Source: Rhizobium favelukesii (GTDB lineage: Bacteria; Pseudomonadota; Alphaproteobacteria; Rhizobiales; Rhizobiaceae). Taken from it: 64,000 nt of DNA. The translations under genes were made by a program, and so were the position numbers. Of the stretch, positions 1 to 8,756 are shown in pieces (the stretch's first letter is position 1; every line of letters starts with the position of its first letter). Location: the NCBI RefSeq assembly GCF_000577275.2, contig NZ_HG916852.1, positions 685,001 to 749,000 on the forward strand. Reading direction: 5' to 3'. The notes under the pieces are model-generated. The model had not been told where the DNA came from, did no database searches, and saw nothing but the letters and a program-made list of their open reading frames with translations.

Positions 1-8
1 GCGAATTT

Positions 9-380
9 ATGAGACGGATGTGGCCGGAAGAGTTCAATTCCATTCTCGACGGAGCCGAGGAAGTCACGCTGGAACTGCCGGCGGTGGAGCATGAGGACGG
101 CACGCGCAGCGAAGCGGTCAGCCGCAAGGCCCTGAAGGTCTGCATTCCGATGGAAGACTACGAGCGCATCTGGCCGCTGGCGGAAATGCGCTACCGGCTC
201 GACGGCAGGATGGCGGGCAAGGCGATCACGCTGATCACCACCAGTCCGCACTACCATCGCTGGCACCCCGCCGACGGCGGCAGCGTCGACAATGTTTCCG
301 AGAGTGGCCGCCACTACACGACGAAATATATCGTCGTGCATTTCCTGCTCGACGATGTGAGGGAAACGGCGGCCGCCTGA
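9..380 (+). CDS. Hypothetical protein, possibly cut at 5' end
   Basis: The frame encodes at least 123 residues from an ATG at base 9. No stop codon lies between that ATG and the window edge, so the true start may be outside the window. The product is acidic and probably cytoplasmic, with no signal peptide or membrane segment. I recognise no family. It contains a His/Trp/Tyr-rich stretch (SPHYHRWHP, about residues 79-87) and ends in a hydrophobic strand. It converges on the PLP enzyme at 388, with 7 bases between them. Confidence 0.6.
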   Translation: MRRMWPEEFNSILDGAEEVTLELPAVEHEDGTRSEAVSRKALKVCIPMEDYERIWPLAEMRYRLDGRMAGKAITLITTSPHYHRWHPADGGSVDNVSESGRHYTTKYIVVHFLLDDVRETAAA

Positions 381-387
381 GCCAAAT

Positions 388-1671
388 TCACGCCGCGTCC
401 AGCGCCTGTTGCAGATCGGCGACGAGATCGTCCGGATGCTCGATGCCGATTGACAGGCGGATGGTCGATTCCAGCACGCCGATCCGCTGGCGGACGTCGG
501 CCGGCACGCCGGAGTGCGTCATCGTTGCGGGATGGCTGGCGAGCGATTCCGTGCCGCCCAGGCTGACCGCCAGCTTGAAGATCTGCAAGGCATTCAGGAA
601 TTTGAAGGACGCCGGTTGGCCGCCGACGATATCGAACGAGAAGGTCGATCCCGCACCGCTGCACTGCGCCGCGAAGGTGCGCCCGACTGGCGAATTGGCG
701 TCGTGATAGGGCAGGTAGTGAATCCCCGCGACCTTGGGATGCTCGCGCAGGAAGTCGGCGACGACGCGGGCGTTGTTGTTGGCCCGCTCCATGCGGATCT
801 GCAGCGTTTCCAGCGAACGGCCAAGCATCCAGCAGGAGTGCGGGTCAAGCTGCGTGCCGATGGCACCGCGCAGCGCCTTGACCTGCTTCATGACGGCCTT
901 CGAGCCGAGGGCCGCGCCTGCGATCAGATCGGAATGGCCGCCCACATATTTGGTCAGCGAGTAAAGCGAGATGTCAGCGCCGTGTTCGATTGGCCGCTGA
1001 AAGACCGGGCCGAGCAGCGTGTTGTCGCAGGCGATAATGGGCGTGTGTCCCTGTTTCCTACCGATCATATCGGCGACGCGACGGATCATCGCGACGTCGA
1101 CGAGGCTGTTTGTCGGATTGGCAGGCGTCTCGACAAGGATCACCGACACCCGGCCCTTGGCCATGGCTTCTTCGGCGGCAGCCTGGACCGACGCTTCGCT
1201 GACGCCATCGGCGAAGCCGACAGCCGCAACGCCGAGATTGAGGAACGTCTTTGCCAGCAGTGTCTCCGTTCCGCCGTACAGCGGCTGGGAATGCAGGATC
1301 GCGTCGCCCGGGCGCACGAAGGCCAGCAGCGTCGTGGCGATTGCCGACATGCCGGATGAGAAGAGGGCTGAGCTTTCAGTACGTTCATAGACGGCAAGCC
1401 GGTCTTCGACGATTTCGCTGTTGGGATGATTGAACCGGGAATAGACGAGCCCCGCACCCTTACCGGCGGGTGGTTCCTTTCGGCCGGACACGTAGTCGAA
1501 GAAATCCCGACCGTCCTCGGCGGATTTGAAGACGAATGTTGATGTCAGGAACACCGGCGGCTTCACCGCCCCTTCCGACAGTTCCGGGTCGTAGCCATAG
1601 TTCAGCATCTGCGTTTCGGGATGCAGGGCATGGTTGCCGATATGCGTCTTGGAGGGGTGCGGTGCGGTCAT
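388..1671 (-). CDS. Cys/Met metabolism PLP-dependent (trans-sulfuration) enzyme
   Basis: This 427-residue protein belongs to the family of cystathionine gamma-synthase, methionine gamma-lyase and O-acetylhomoserine sulfhydrylase. The PLP lysine is Lys241 in [14 protein letters not shown], and the family elements SSGMSA (about 105-110), ETPANPT (181-187) and a C-terminal [17 protein letters not shown] are present. The ATG at 1671 is preferred to the longer start because GAGGAG lies just upstream and the usual N-terminus begins there. It is divergent from an Lrp/AsnC regulator, a common arrangement for amino-acid catabolic lyases, so degradation of methionine or a related amino acid is as likely as biosynthesis. 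The exact substrate cannot be read from the sequence. Confidence 0.9.
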   Translation of the reverse strand: MTAPHPSKTHIGNHALHPETQMLNYGYDPELSEGAVKPPVFLTSTFVFKSAEDGRDFFDYVSGRKEPPAGKGAGLVYSRFNHPNSEIVEDRLAVYERTESSALFSSGMSAIATTLLAFVRPGDAILHSQPLYGGTETLLAKTFLNLGVAAVGFADGVSEASVQAAAEEAMAKGRVSVILVETPANPTNSLVDVAMIRRVADMIGRKQGHTPIIACDNTLLGPVFQRPIEHGADISLYSLTKYVGGHSDLIAGAALGSKAVMKQVKALRGAIGTQLDPHSCWMLGRSLETLQIRMERANNNARVVADFLREHPKVAGIHYLPYHDANSPVGRTFAAQCSGAGSTFSFDIVGGQPASFKFLNALQIFKLAVSLGGTESLASHPATMTHSGVPADVRQRIGVLESTIRLSIGIEHPDDLVADLQQALDAA

Positions 1672-1792
1672 TGTCGTCTCCTCAAGAGGTGCGCGTGATG
1701 CCCGCAAATTATATCAGAACACGAGGACTGTTCTTGCTATTTGCTGCGCGCCTATGCTCTCTAAAGCAACTTATTGCGGAGAATGTGGAATT

Positions 1793-2251
1793 ATGACGCA
1801 GAAAATTGCTGACGATATGGATCGGAAAATCCTCAAGGAATTGATAGGCGATGCCCGGCTTGCGAACAACGAGCTCGCCGAACGCGTCGGGCTTTCCGCC
1901 TCTGCCTGTCTTCGTCGCCTGCGCCGACTGGAGGATGCGGAGATTATCCAGGGATACACGACGCTCGTCGATCCAGCCGTCGACGGCTGGACGATGACGG
2001 CGCTGGCATCCATTCGGCTCAGCCGCCAGCATGAGGACGAGATTGAGATGTTCGAGAGCGCTGTTCGCGGATGGGACGAGGTGATCGAATGCCATCTGGT
2101 GACCGGGTCGCGCGACTATGTGCTGAAGGTGATGAGTTCTGGCCTCGAGGACTATGAGCGTTTCATCAAGGAAAAGATTGCCCGGCTGAAATGCGTCGAT
2201 ACGATCGAGACCAGCTTCGTGATGAACACTATCAAGGCGCGGCGGGTGTAG
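1793..2251 (+). CDS. Lrp/AsnC family transcriptional regulator
   Basis: The 152-residue product has an N-terminal winged helix-turn-helix (DRKILKELIGDARLANNELA onward, with the recognition region SASACLRRLRRLE) followed by a RAM/AsnC ligand-binding domain containing GSRDYVLKV. That is the normal length for the family. The longer upstream extension is probably not translated; ATG 1793 gives the standard N-terminus. Because it is divergent from the trans-sulfuration enzyme and shares the 121-bp intergenic region, it most likely controls that gene in response to an amino acid. This is an inference from position. Confidence 0.9.
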   Translation: MTQKIADDMDRKILKELIGDARLANNELAERVGLSASACLRRLRRLEDAEIIQGYTTLVDPAVDGWTMTALASIRLSRQHEDEIEMFESAVRGWDEVIECHLVTGSRDYVLKVMSSGLEDYERFIKEKIARLKCVDTIETSFVMNTIKARRV

Positions 2252-2322
2252 TATCGGCAGGCAAACTTGAGGCGTATTCTGCGGCTTAGGTTTCGGCGAC
2301 ATCGATCCGGAGGACGACAGGC

Positions 2323-3024
2323 ATGACCCAGTTTCCTTACAGCTCGGCTCTTATCGTCGGTGCAGGCCCTGGCCTCAGCGCGTCGCTTGCACGCCAGCTG
2401 ATAGCGCGTGGCGTCAAGGTCGCGCTGGCGGCGCGCAACGTCGACAAGCTGAGCGAACTCGCCGGCGAAACCGGTGCAAGGACCTTTGCCGCGGATGCCG
2501 CGCAGCCGGCTTCCGTCGCTGCGCTCTTTGACGACGTCGCGAGTGTCATCGGTGATCCTGAGGTCGTCGTCTATAACGCCAGTGGCCGCCTGCGCGGTCC
2601 TTTGACCGAGCTCGACCCCGGGGCTGTCGAACAGGCAATTGCAATTAGCGCCTATGGCGGCTTCCTGGTCAGCCAGCAGGCCGCAAAGCGCATGATTCCG
2701 CATGGGCGTGGCGCGATCCTGTTTACCGGGGCGACGGCGAGCATCAAGGGATATGCTCAGTCCGCCGCCTTTGCCATGGGCAAGTTCGCGCTTCGCGGCC
2801 TTGCCCAGAGCGCTGCCCGCGAGCTGGGGCCGAAGGGAATTCACGTCGCTCACGTCATCATCGACGGCGCCATCCGCTCGAAGACGCGTCGGGAAGAGCC
2901 GGCCAAGCCGGATTCGACGCTCGATCCCGATGCCATTGCGCAGAGCTACATCGATGTGCTGTTGCAGCACAGGAGCGCCTGGTCGCAGGAAATCGAGGTG
3001 CGGCCGTGGACGGAATCGTTCTGA
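2323..3024 (+). CDS. SDR-family protein with Tyr-to-Phe active site
   Basis: This 233-residue Rossmann protein has the NAD(P)-binding motif GAGPGLS (13-19), the NAS motif (85-87) and the SDR serine at Ser140 in TGATAS. The catalytic YxxxK motif reads FAMGK, so the proton-donating Tyr is Phe150 while Lys154 is retained. It therefore looks like an atypical SDR that may bind cofactor without classical oxidoreductase chemistry, or that uses another acid. The gene follows the Lrp regulator in the same direction after 71 bases and has its own AGGAC ribosome site. Its substrate is unknown. Confidence 0.85.
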   Translation: MTQFPYSSALIVGAGPGLSASLARQLIARGVKVALAARNVDKLSELAGETGARTFAADAAQPASVAALFDDVASVIGDPEVVVYNASGRLRGPLTELDPGAVEQAIAISAYGGFLVSQQAAKRMIPHGRGAILFTGATASIKGYAQSAAFAMGKFALRGLAQSAARELGPKGIHVAHVIIDGAIRSKTRREEPAKPDSTLDPDAIAQSYIDVLLQHRSAWSQEIEVRPWTESF

Positions 3025-3367
3025 TATTGGCCTAACATGCAGTTGCCGCCTGCGGTTGCACGCGGAGCGGTGTCGGCCGGTTTCAGCACGGAAACCGGCT
3101 GAAAATCCTGAAAAGTTAAAAAAATCTCACACCGGTTAACGGGTTGTTTACCACGTTTCGCGAAAGGTACCGACTGAGCATTGGCGACTTGCATTCCTTT
3201 TTTCAGTCTCGCGTTTCATGGGATGCCGCTACGCCGTACAGGTTGCGGAAAGTCTAGTTGATTATCCCTTCATGAACGGTGCTCTCGTCCGCATCCCAAT
3301 GCGGCGCTGACGGAAAAGCCAATGATCGGCCCTGACGAGGGTTCGGACAGACGAAGCGAGCAAGAAG
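3025..3367. other. Intergenic region upstream of podJ
   Basis: This 343-base stretch has no supported gene. It holds a GC hairpin at 3076-3099 (arms GCCGGTTT and AAACCGGC, 8-base loop) without a clear U tract, which may still act as a terminator for the SDR gene. It also holds a CtrA-like box, listed separately. Confidence 0.5.
3136..3150 (+). promoter_or_regulatory. CtrA-like box upstream of podJ
   Basis: The sequence TTAA, seven bases, TTTA matches the TTAA-N7-TTAA consensus of the cell-cycle regulator CtrA except for one base. It lies 218 bases before the podJ start. podJ is cell-cycle controlled in related alphaproteobacteria, so a functional site is plausible, but the match is short and untested. 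Confidence 0.35.
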
Positions 3368-6300
3368 ATGAACGGATCGCGATCAAATTCCCCACGGCAT
3401 TCCGACAGGGCGTCGCTCGATGCGCTGAACCGCACCATCGAAGGTCTGGAGGCGAGGATCGAGGGGCTGATCGGCACTGGTGCCCGCGACCAGCGCCAGC
3501 GCCCCCCGGCGCCGGAGCGCGAGAGCTACGCTGATCCTTATGCCGCCCGCGCACCTCATGGCGCCGAAGCGCGGCCGGATCCCTTCGCTGAAATTCGCCA
3601 GCGCCAGCGCATTCTGGAGGCGAGCCGCGAACGCCCGCCGCTGCGCGAGCCCGCATCCTACACGCGCGAGCAGCCAGCCTCTTCGCGTGCGCCGCTCCCG
3701 GTTGGCGAACACGCGCCGCGTTCCGCCGCTGCGCAGCCGGCCGCGCCACAACCGGCCTACCGCGTTGCTGAAGACACCATGACCGAGATCGCGCAGGCGC
3801 TCGTCAATCTTCGCCAGGACCTGAAGCGCGACATCTCTGAGGGCGTGACGCGCGAAATGAACGCGCTGCGCGAAGAGATCCGCAGCATCAAGGTCGGGGC
3901 GGAGGACCGCCGCTTCGCCGATGACATCCGCGCCGACATGAGCCGCCTTGCGAGTAGCATCGATCAGCTTGCCGGTCACTCCAATGTGCCTGAGGTGCAA
4001 GGGTTGCGCGGCGAGTTCGAAGAGCTGCGCTCGCTGATGGACGGGCTCGCACGCGAAGATTCAATTCGTCACATGGAGACCCGCTGGGACGGTTTCGAGC
4101 ACCAGCTGCATGCACTCGACACGGCCGGCCTGCAGGAAGAGCTCGTGGCGTTTGCCTACCGGCTCGACGACATCAAGCGCCATATCGGCGGCATGGGCGA
4201 AAGCCCGGCCGTGCGGGCGCTGGAAGACAAGCTTATCTCCATCGCGACGGCGATGGAGCAGTTCGGCAGCATGATCCAGCCGCACGACCGAGCGATGGCC
4301 GAGCAGTTTGCGGCGATGGATAGCCGCCTCGACGAAATCAGCCGCGCCATCGCGGCAACCGGTCGCACCGCCGCCAGCGGCGATCCGGCCATGATGCATC
4401 GCCTCGAAGGCCGCCTCAACGCCCTGGGCGAACAGATCGATATGATGGGCCACAGCGTCGCGAGCCGCGCGGCGCCGGCCGATGGCCTGGCGGACCGGCT
4501 TGAAACCCTGACGCTGCGCGTCGAGGAACTCGCGAATGCCGAGGCCACCTCGCGCCTCGACGAGCGCCTGGAGCACCTGTCCTTTCTGCTCGAGCGGAGC
4601 CACAAGGCTGCGCCGCAGCCGGAGTTGACGGGCGCGCTTGCCGACATCTCGCGCAAGATCGACGCGCTCGAGGTCGGCTCGGTCAACGACGCCCTCGCGC
4701 AGCGCCTTGACTATCTGGCGCGCCGCATCGACGAGATGGATTTCCAGCCGCTTCAGCCCGTCGCCGCTCCCGTGGACGATAGCGCTTTCCGCCGCATCGA
4801 AAGTCGGCTCGGCGATATCGTCGCGCGCCTGGAGGAAAGCACCGCGGCATCGGCGGCCGATCCATATGCGCTGAAGAACCTCGAAGACCAGATCGCAAAC
4901 CTGTCGGCGCTGATGAGCGAACCGCGGCCCGCGGCCGAGCTGCCGGCGGAGTTCGACCGCCGCATGGGCGCGATCGAAGACTACATGGCGACCAGCGACG
5001 AATATATCATCGAGGCTGCCCGCCAGGCGGCCGAAGCGGTGGTGGAGGCCTATGCGAGAAGCGGCGCTCTGCAGGGCGGTGCGCCGGCTGCGGCTGATAT
5101 GTCGGCGCTCAATGCGCTTGCCGAAGACTTGCGCCAGCTCGAGGACCTCAGCCGCAGCAGCGACGAGCGCACGCACAGGACCTTTCAGGCCCTGCACGAA
5201 ACGCTGGTCCAGATCGCCGAGCGGTTAGACACTATGGAAGACCGCGCTGTCGCAAGGCCGGCGCCGAGGATGCCGGCCGCCGGTGTCGAATTCGCAGTCG
5301 ATACCTATGCGATGATGCAGGCCGGCGCCGACGACGCGCAGAAGCCGGCGGTGTTTGGAACCCGCGCCCCGGCGAGCCGTCAGCTCGAGGTCGCCGAAGA
5401 GGCGCCCGCCGTGCCAGTCATGGCCGCGACCGACACCAGTGCGATCGCGATCGAGGCGGCGACTAAGCCGGCATCTTCTGCAGGTCCCTCGAAGGGCAGC
5501 CTGCTTGCCGGCCTCGGCAAGCGTCTACTGCCGAGCAAGAAGGCAAAGGTGGAGACCGCTGCCGCTGAACGCACGCTTATTGATCCTGCTCCTTCCATCG
5601 ATCCCGTCGACGTGATGCCGCCAGAAGCCGCCAATGAGCCGCTTGAGCCGGGCTCGGGTGCGCCGGACATCAAGAAGATCCTGGAGCGTGTGCGTGCCAG
5701 CCAGAACGCTGTGCGGACGAACGTCAAGCCGGCGACCGAAAACGAGCGCGCCGACTACATTGCTGCTGCCCGCCGCGCCGCACAAGCCGCGGCGCTGGAA
5801 ACCGAACCGAGCGCAAAGCCGCAGCCCGTCAAGGCCGAGAAGAAGGCAAAGGACAAGGATGCGGTGAAGGGTAGTGCTTTCTCGCGCTTCCGCCGTCCGA
5901 TCCTGCTTGCCGTCGGTGCCGTGCTGCTGGCGATCATGGCGTTCCCGCTTGCCCGCACGCTGACAAGCGGCCAACCGGCGCCGTCCGCCGAAGTTGCTGT
6001 ACTGACGGATTCGTCCAGCAATGCCCTGCCGCCCGACAGCGAAACGGCGCCAGATCAGGCCGAAGCGACCGCTCCGGAAGTCCCGGCCGCAAAAGCCCCG
6101 ATCGCGCCGCTTGCAAGCGCCGATCCGATACCCGCGCCGGCAGCGCCCGACCACTTGACGGCAACCGCACCACTGAATGGCGATGCGGCCGCCCCGCTCG
6201 CGCCATCCGGCACCCCGCAGGACGCATCCGGCTTCGTCGCAAAGGATACGGCTCCGGTGACCGCCGCCATGGCCACTGCGCCCGCCGCCCCGGCCACGGA

Positions 6301-7186
6301 AACAGCAGGTATTGCCATTCCCGATGTCGTGCAGCCGAAGTCGCTCGCCGATGCCGCCAAGAGCGGCGATGCGTTGGCGCTCTTTGAGATCGGCGCGCGC
6401 TATAGCGAAGGCCGCGCCGGCATCACCGTCGATCCAAAGGAGGCGGTAAGCTGGTATCAGCTCGCTGCGGATAAGGGCTTCGCGCCGGCCGAATACCGTC
6501 TCGGCAACATTTACGAGAAGGGCACGGGTATCGATCGCGATATCGCCAAAGCGAAGCAGTATTACGAGCAGGCTGCAAACCAGGGCAACGCCAGCGCGAT
6601 GCACAATCTCGCCGTGCTCTACGCCTCCGGCGCGCTTGGCCAGCAGGACTACAAGGCGGCTGCAGACTGGTTCGTCAAGGCGGCCAATCTCGGCATCACC
6701 GACAGCCAGTTCAATCTGGCGATCCTTTGCGCCCGCGGCAATGGCGTCGCGCAGGATCTGACCGAGTCCTACAGGTGGTTCGCGATTGCCGCCAAGGGCG
6801 GTGACAAGGACGCGTCACAGAAGCGTGACGAGGTCGCCAACGCCATGAAGCCGGATCAGTTGCAGACGGCGCGCGCGAAGGCCGATCTCTGGAAGGCTGC
6901 ACCGCTCGATAGCAAGGCGAATGGCGTGGACGTCCCCGATGAATGGGTCGGCAATGCCACCAAGACCTCGACCGTCGACATGAAGAAGGCGATCCGCAAC
7001 ATCCAGGCGATCCTCAACAACAACGGCTTCGACGCCGGCCAGCCGGACGGCGAGATGGGCGCGAAGACCGTCGCGGCGATCAAGAACTTCCAGAAGTCGA
7101 TCGGCCAGGAGCCCAGCGGCAAGATCAACGACGTTACGGTGAAGGCGCTGCTGGAGCGCAACAAAGGGCCTGCCACCAAGGTCTGA
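3368..7186 (+). CDS. podJ: Polar development protein PodJ (coiled coil, Sel1 repeats, peptidoglycan-binding domain)
   Basis: The 1272-residue protein has a long cytoplasmic part rich in heptad-like Leu/Arg/Glu segments (about 130-630), a disordered Ala/Pro region, one membrane segment (about 845-863, ILLAVGAVLLAIMAFPL), an Ala/Pro-rich periplasmic linker, Sel1/TPR-like repeats (about 992-1158) and a C-terminal peptidoglycan-binding domain (about 1205-1264, with NIQAILNNNGFDAGQPDG). This order is that of PodJ, the scaffold that marks a cell pole in Caulobacter and the growing or old pole in Rhizobiaceae. It is monocistronic, with a long upstream region carrying a CtrA-like box. I infer polar localisation and a role in division and polarity from the family. 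Confidence 0.88.
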   Translation: MNGSRSNSPRHSDRASLDALNRTIEGLEARIEGLIGTGARDQRQRPPAPERESYADPYAARAPHGAEARPDPFAEIRQRQRILEASRERPPLREPASYTREQPASSRAPLPVGEHAPRSAAAQPAAPQPAYRVAEDTMTEIAQALVNLRQDLKRDISEGVTREMNALREEIRSIKVGAEDRRFADDIRADMSRLASSIDQLAGHSNVPEVQGLRGEFEELRSLMDGLAREDSIRHMETRWDGFEHQLHALDTAGLQEELVAFAYRLDDIKRHIGGMGESPAVRALEDKLISIATAMEQFGSMIQPHDRAMAEQFAAMDSRLDEISRAIAATGRTAASGDPAMMHRLEGRLNALGEQIDMMGHSVASRAAPADGLADRLETLTLRVEELANAEATSRLDERLEHLSFLLERSHKAAPQPELTGALADISRKIDALEVGSVNDALAQRLDYLARRIDEMDFQPLQPVAAPVDDSAFRRIESRLGDIVARLEESTAASAADPYALKNLEDQIANLSALMSEPRPAAELPAEFDRRMGAIEDYMATSDEYIIEAARQAAEAVVEAYARSGALQGGAPAAADMSALNALAEDLRQLEDLSRSSDERTHRTFQALHETLVQIAERLDTMEDRAVARPAPRMPAAGVEFAVDTYAMMQAGADDAQKPAVFGTRAPASRQLEVAEEAPAVPVMAATDTSAIAIEAATKPASSAGPSKGSLLAGLGKRLLPSKKAKVETAAAERTLIDPAPSIDPVDVMPPEAANEPLEPGSGAPDIKKILERVRASQNAVRTNVKPATENERADYIAAARRAAQAAALETEPSAKPQPVKAEKKAKDKDAVKGSAFSRFRRPILLAVGAVLLAIMAFPLARTLTSGQPAPSAEVAVLTDSSSNALPPDSETAPDQAEATAPEVPAAKAPIAPLASADPIPAPAAPDHLTATAPLNGDAAAPLAPSGTPQDASGFVAKDTAPVTAAMATAPAAPATETAGIAIPDVVQPKSLADAAKSGDALALFEIGARYSEGRAGITVDPKEAVSWYQLAADKGFAPAEYRLGNIYEKGTGIDRDIAKAKQYYEQAANQGNASAMHNLAVLYASGALGQQDYKAAADWFVKAANLGITDSQFNLAILCARGNGVAQDLTESYRWFAIAAKGGDKDASQKRDEVANAMKPDQLQTARAKADLWKAAPLDSKANGVDVPDEWVGNATKTSTVDMKKAIRNIQAILNNNGFDAGQPDGEMGAKTVAAIKNFQKSIGQEPSGKINDVTVKALLERNKGPATKV

Positions 7187-7461
7187 TCAGAGCTTGTTGC
7201 GATCTCCCATGCCGCGCGTGGGGATCGATGTGACAGTCCTGCAGGGGTCCGTCGGATGTCCCTTGAGGCAGCGTAAGCGGCCGAAAGCTCGAGTCTCCCG
7301 CGCGCGGGACTCAAGCAGAATAAATTTCGCACCGGGCGGGTGTTTTTCCGAAAATCCTATTTGCAAAATATTGCAACTATGATTCTTCTTGCTGCGTGAG
7401 TGCTCTGCGTGTCGTGATTCGTGAATGTCTTTGATGCTGAATGATTTGGCGGAGATTCCGA

Positions 7462-7677
7462 ATGATAGGTCTTGATATTGAGAGTTGGGCGCTGACGCGA
7501 GCGCACCATATAGTCCTCAATGAGGGATTGAATCTTGCAAAGGCGGCGCAGGATCTGGATCGCAAGCGGTCGCGCACATTGGTTTACGAGCTTCAGAAAG
7601 TCATAGCCGCTGCCATCCTTGAAGCGCATGCAGCCTCGATGAACGCCGGCAGCCTGCAGGCCGGCCAGGAGACCTAG
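7462..7677 (+). CDS. Small hypothetical protein
   Basis: ATG 7462 follows GGAG at the right distance and gives 71 residues. A longer reading from 7441 lacks such a site. The product is helical and charged, with no signal peptide or membrane segment (motifs LTRAHHIVLNEGLNLAKAA and RKRSRTLVYELQKVI). The regular helix with repeated Ala, Leu and Arg could be a small DNA-binding or adaptor protein, but I recognise no family. Bases 7187-7461 upstream show no gene. Confidence 0.55.
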   Translation: MIGLDIESWALTRAHHIVLNEGLNLAKAAQDLDRKRSRTLVYELQKVIAAAILEAHAASMNAGSLQAGQET

Positions 7678-7795
7678 TTCACATTGGTTTGCACGCAGTG
7701 GCCGGCGTGAAGGATAAACCCGGCGACTGCTCGCGTCTTTTCCAGCAGATCTCCATAGGCAAATTGCTTCAGGCCGATTGGACGGTGAAGCGGGC

Positions 7796-8296
7796 CTATG
7801 CCTTGCCGGTTTCCGCATCGAGGGTTTCGATCAGTCGGGTCATCACGGCTCGGGCTGCCTCGAGCTCCGCGGGGGTGAAAGACTGTCCGAGCCTGTCGGC
7901 CCAGTCTGCCTGCGCTGCCTCGATCGCGGCGAGGCGGGCATCGCCTTCATTCGTCAATTTTACCAGCTTGGCGCGCCGATGCTGCGGATTGTCGACGTAG
8001 CTGATCAGCCTGTCAGCCTCCAGCGTATCCGCCAGCCGTTGTACGCCCTGCCGGGCAACCCCAAGCAGCCGGGCGATCTGTGCGACGGAATGCGTTCCGC
8101 TTTGAGCACCCGCAAGCACCTGCCAGCGGGCGCTCGTCTGCCCGGCCGGCCTCGCCAAGTCGTCGCCGGCGGCGGTCAGCCGGCCGGCGAGCCGCAATGC
8201 GGTGATAGCGAACAGCGAGAAGGCATCGCCTTCGGCGCTCCGCTTCGGGCGATTTTGGTTGACAACATGTTGTCGCTTATGTATTTCGTCAAGCAT
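7796..8296 (-). CDS. MarR family transcriptional regulator
   Basis: The 166-residue product has the MarR winged-helix layout: a dimerisation helix, then [19 protein letters not shown] (helix-turn-helix, about 70-88), the wing [20 protein letters not shown], and a C-terminal dimer helix. It is divergent from the GFA-family gene at 8352. Two near-identical palindromes lie at the 5' end, one inside codons 9-14 and one overlapping the start codon, so the protein very likely represses both itself and the GFA gene. No obvious ribosome site precedes ATG 8296, and the message may be leaderless or start further in. The ligand is unknown. Confidence 0.85.
   Translation of the reverse strand: MLDEIHKRQHVVNQNRPKRSAEGDAFSLFAITALRLAGRLTAAGDDLARPAGQTSARWQVLAGAQSGTHSVAQIARLLGVARQGVQRLADTLEADRLISYVDNPQHRRAKLVKLTNEGDARLAAIEAAQADWADRLGQSFTPAELEAARAVMTRLIETLDAETGKA
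8261..8274. promoter_or_regulatory. Palindromic candidate MarR operator 1
   Basis: GACAACATGTTGTC is a perfect 14-bp palindrome inside the first codons of the MarR gene. Its half-site GACAACAT is repeated in operator 2, with centres 36 bp apart. Confidence 0.65.
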
Positions 8297-8311
8297 GACA
8301 ACATATTGTCA
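8296..8311. promoter_or_regulatory. Palindromic candidate MarR operator 2
   Basis: TGACAACATATTGTCA is a palindrome with one imperfect pair. It covers the start-codon edge of the MarR gene and lies 41 bases before the divergent GFA gene, a position suited to dual repression. Confidence 0.65.
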
Positions 8312-8351
8312 TAGTCGAGCGGCCTTGCAAAGAGCTGGAGGAGGAATTTCC

Positions 8352-8756
8352 ATGAAGAAAACCTACACGGGCAGCTGCCATTGCGGCAAAATCCGCTACG
8401 AGGTCGATGCCGATCTCCAAGCGGGCACCGGCCGCTGCAATTGCTCGGTCTGCGGCAAGCGGCGCTATTGGGGCGCAATCGTGAAACCCGAAGACTTTCG
8501 CCTGCTGTGTGAGGAGACGGCGGCGGGCGACTATCAGTTCGCATCGATGAGCGGCCATCACCGCTTCTGCACGACATGCGGCCTGCATGCCTACGGGCAC
8601 GGGCATATTCCCGAGATCGGCGGCGACTACTTTTCGATCAATATCGCTTGCCTCGACGACATACCGCCGGAGGAGCTGGCCGCGCTGCCCATCCGCTACA
8701 TGGATGGGCGTCACGACAACTGGTGGAACGAGCCGGCGGTGACGAGCTACCTCTAG
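8352..8756 (+). CDS. GFA-family (glutathione-dependent formaldehyde-activating type) zinc protein
   Basis: ATG 8352 is preceded by a strong GGAGGAGG site and gives 134 residues. The zinc ligands of the GFA/CENP-V family are visible: Cys9 and Cys11 in CHCG, Cys29, Cys31 and Cys34 in CNCSVC, and Cys73 and Cys76 in CTTC. Family members are small soluble enzymes or binding proteins for thiol adducts, and a true formaldehyde function is shown for only a few. The gene is divergent from MarR and lies beside the operators, so it is probably induced by a reactive or toxic compound. Its 3' end overlaps the convergent MFS gene by 4 bases. Confidence 0.88.
   Translation: MKKTYTGSCHCGKIRYEVDADLQAGTGRCNCSVCGKRRYWGAIVKPEDFRLLCEETAAGDYQFASMSGHHRFCTTCGLHAYGHGHIPEIGGDYFSINIACLDDIPPEELAALPIRYMDGRHDNWWNEPAVTSYL

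Noticed and set aside
7290..7345. GC-rich imperfect palindrome and T run after podJ
   Set aside because: The stem is interrupted and does not join the T run, so a terminator call is not supported.
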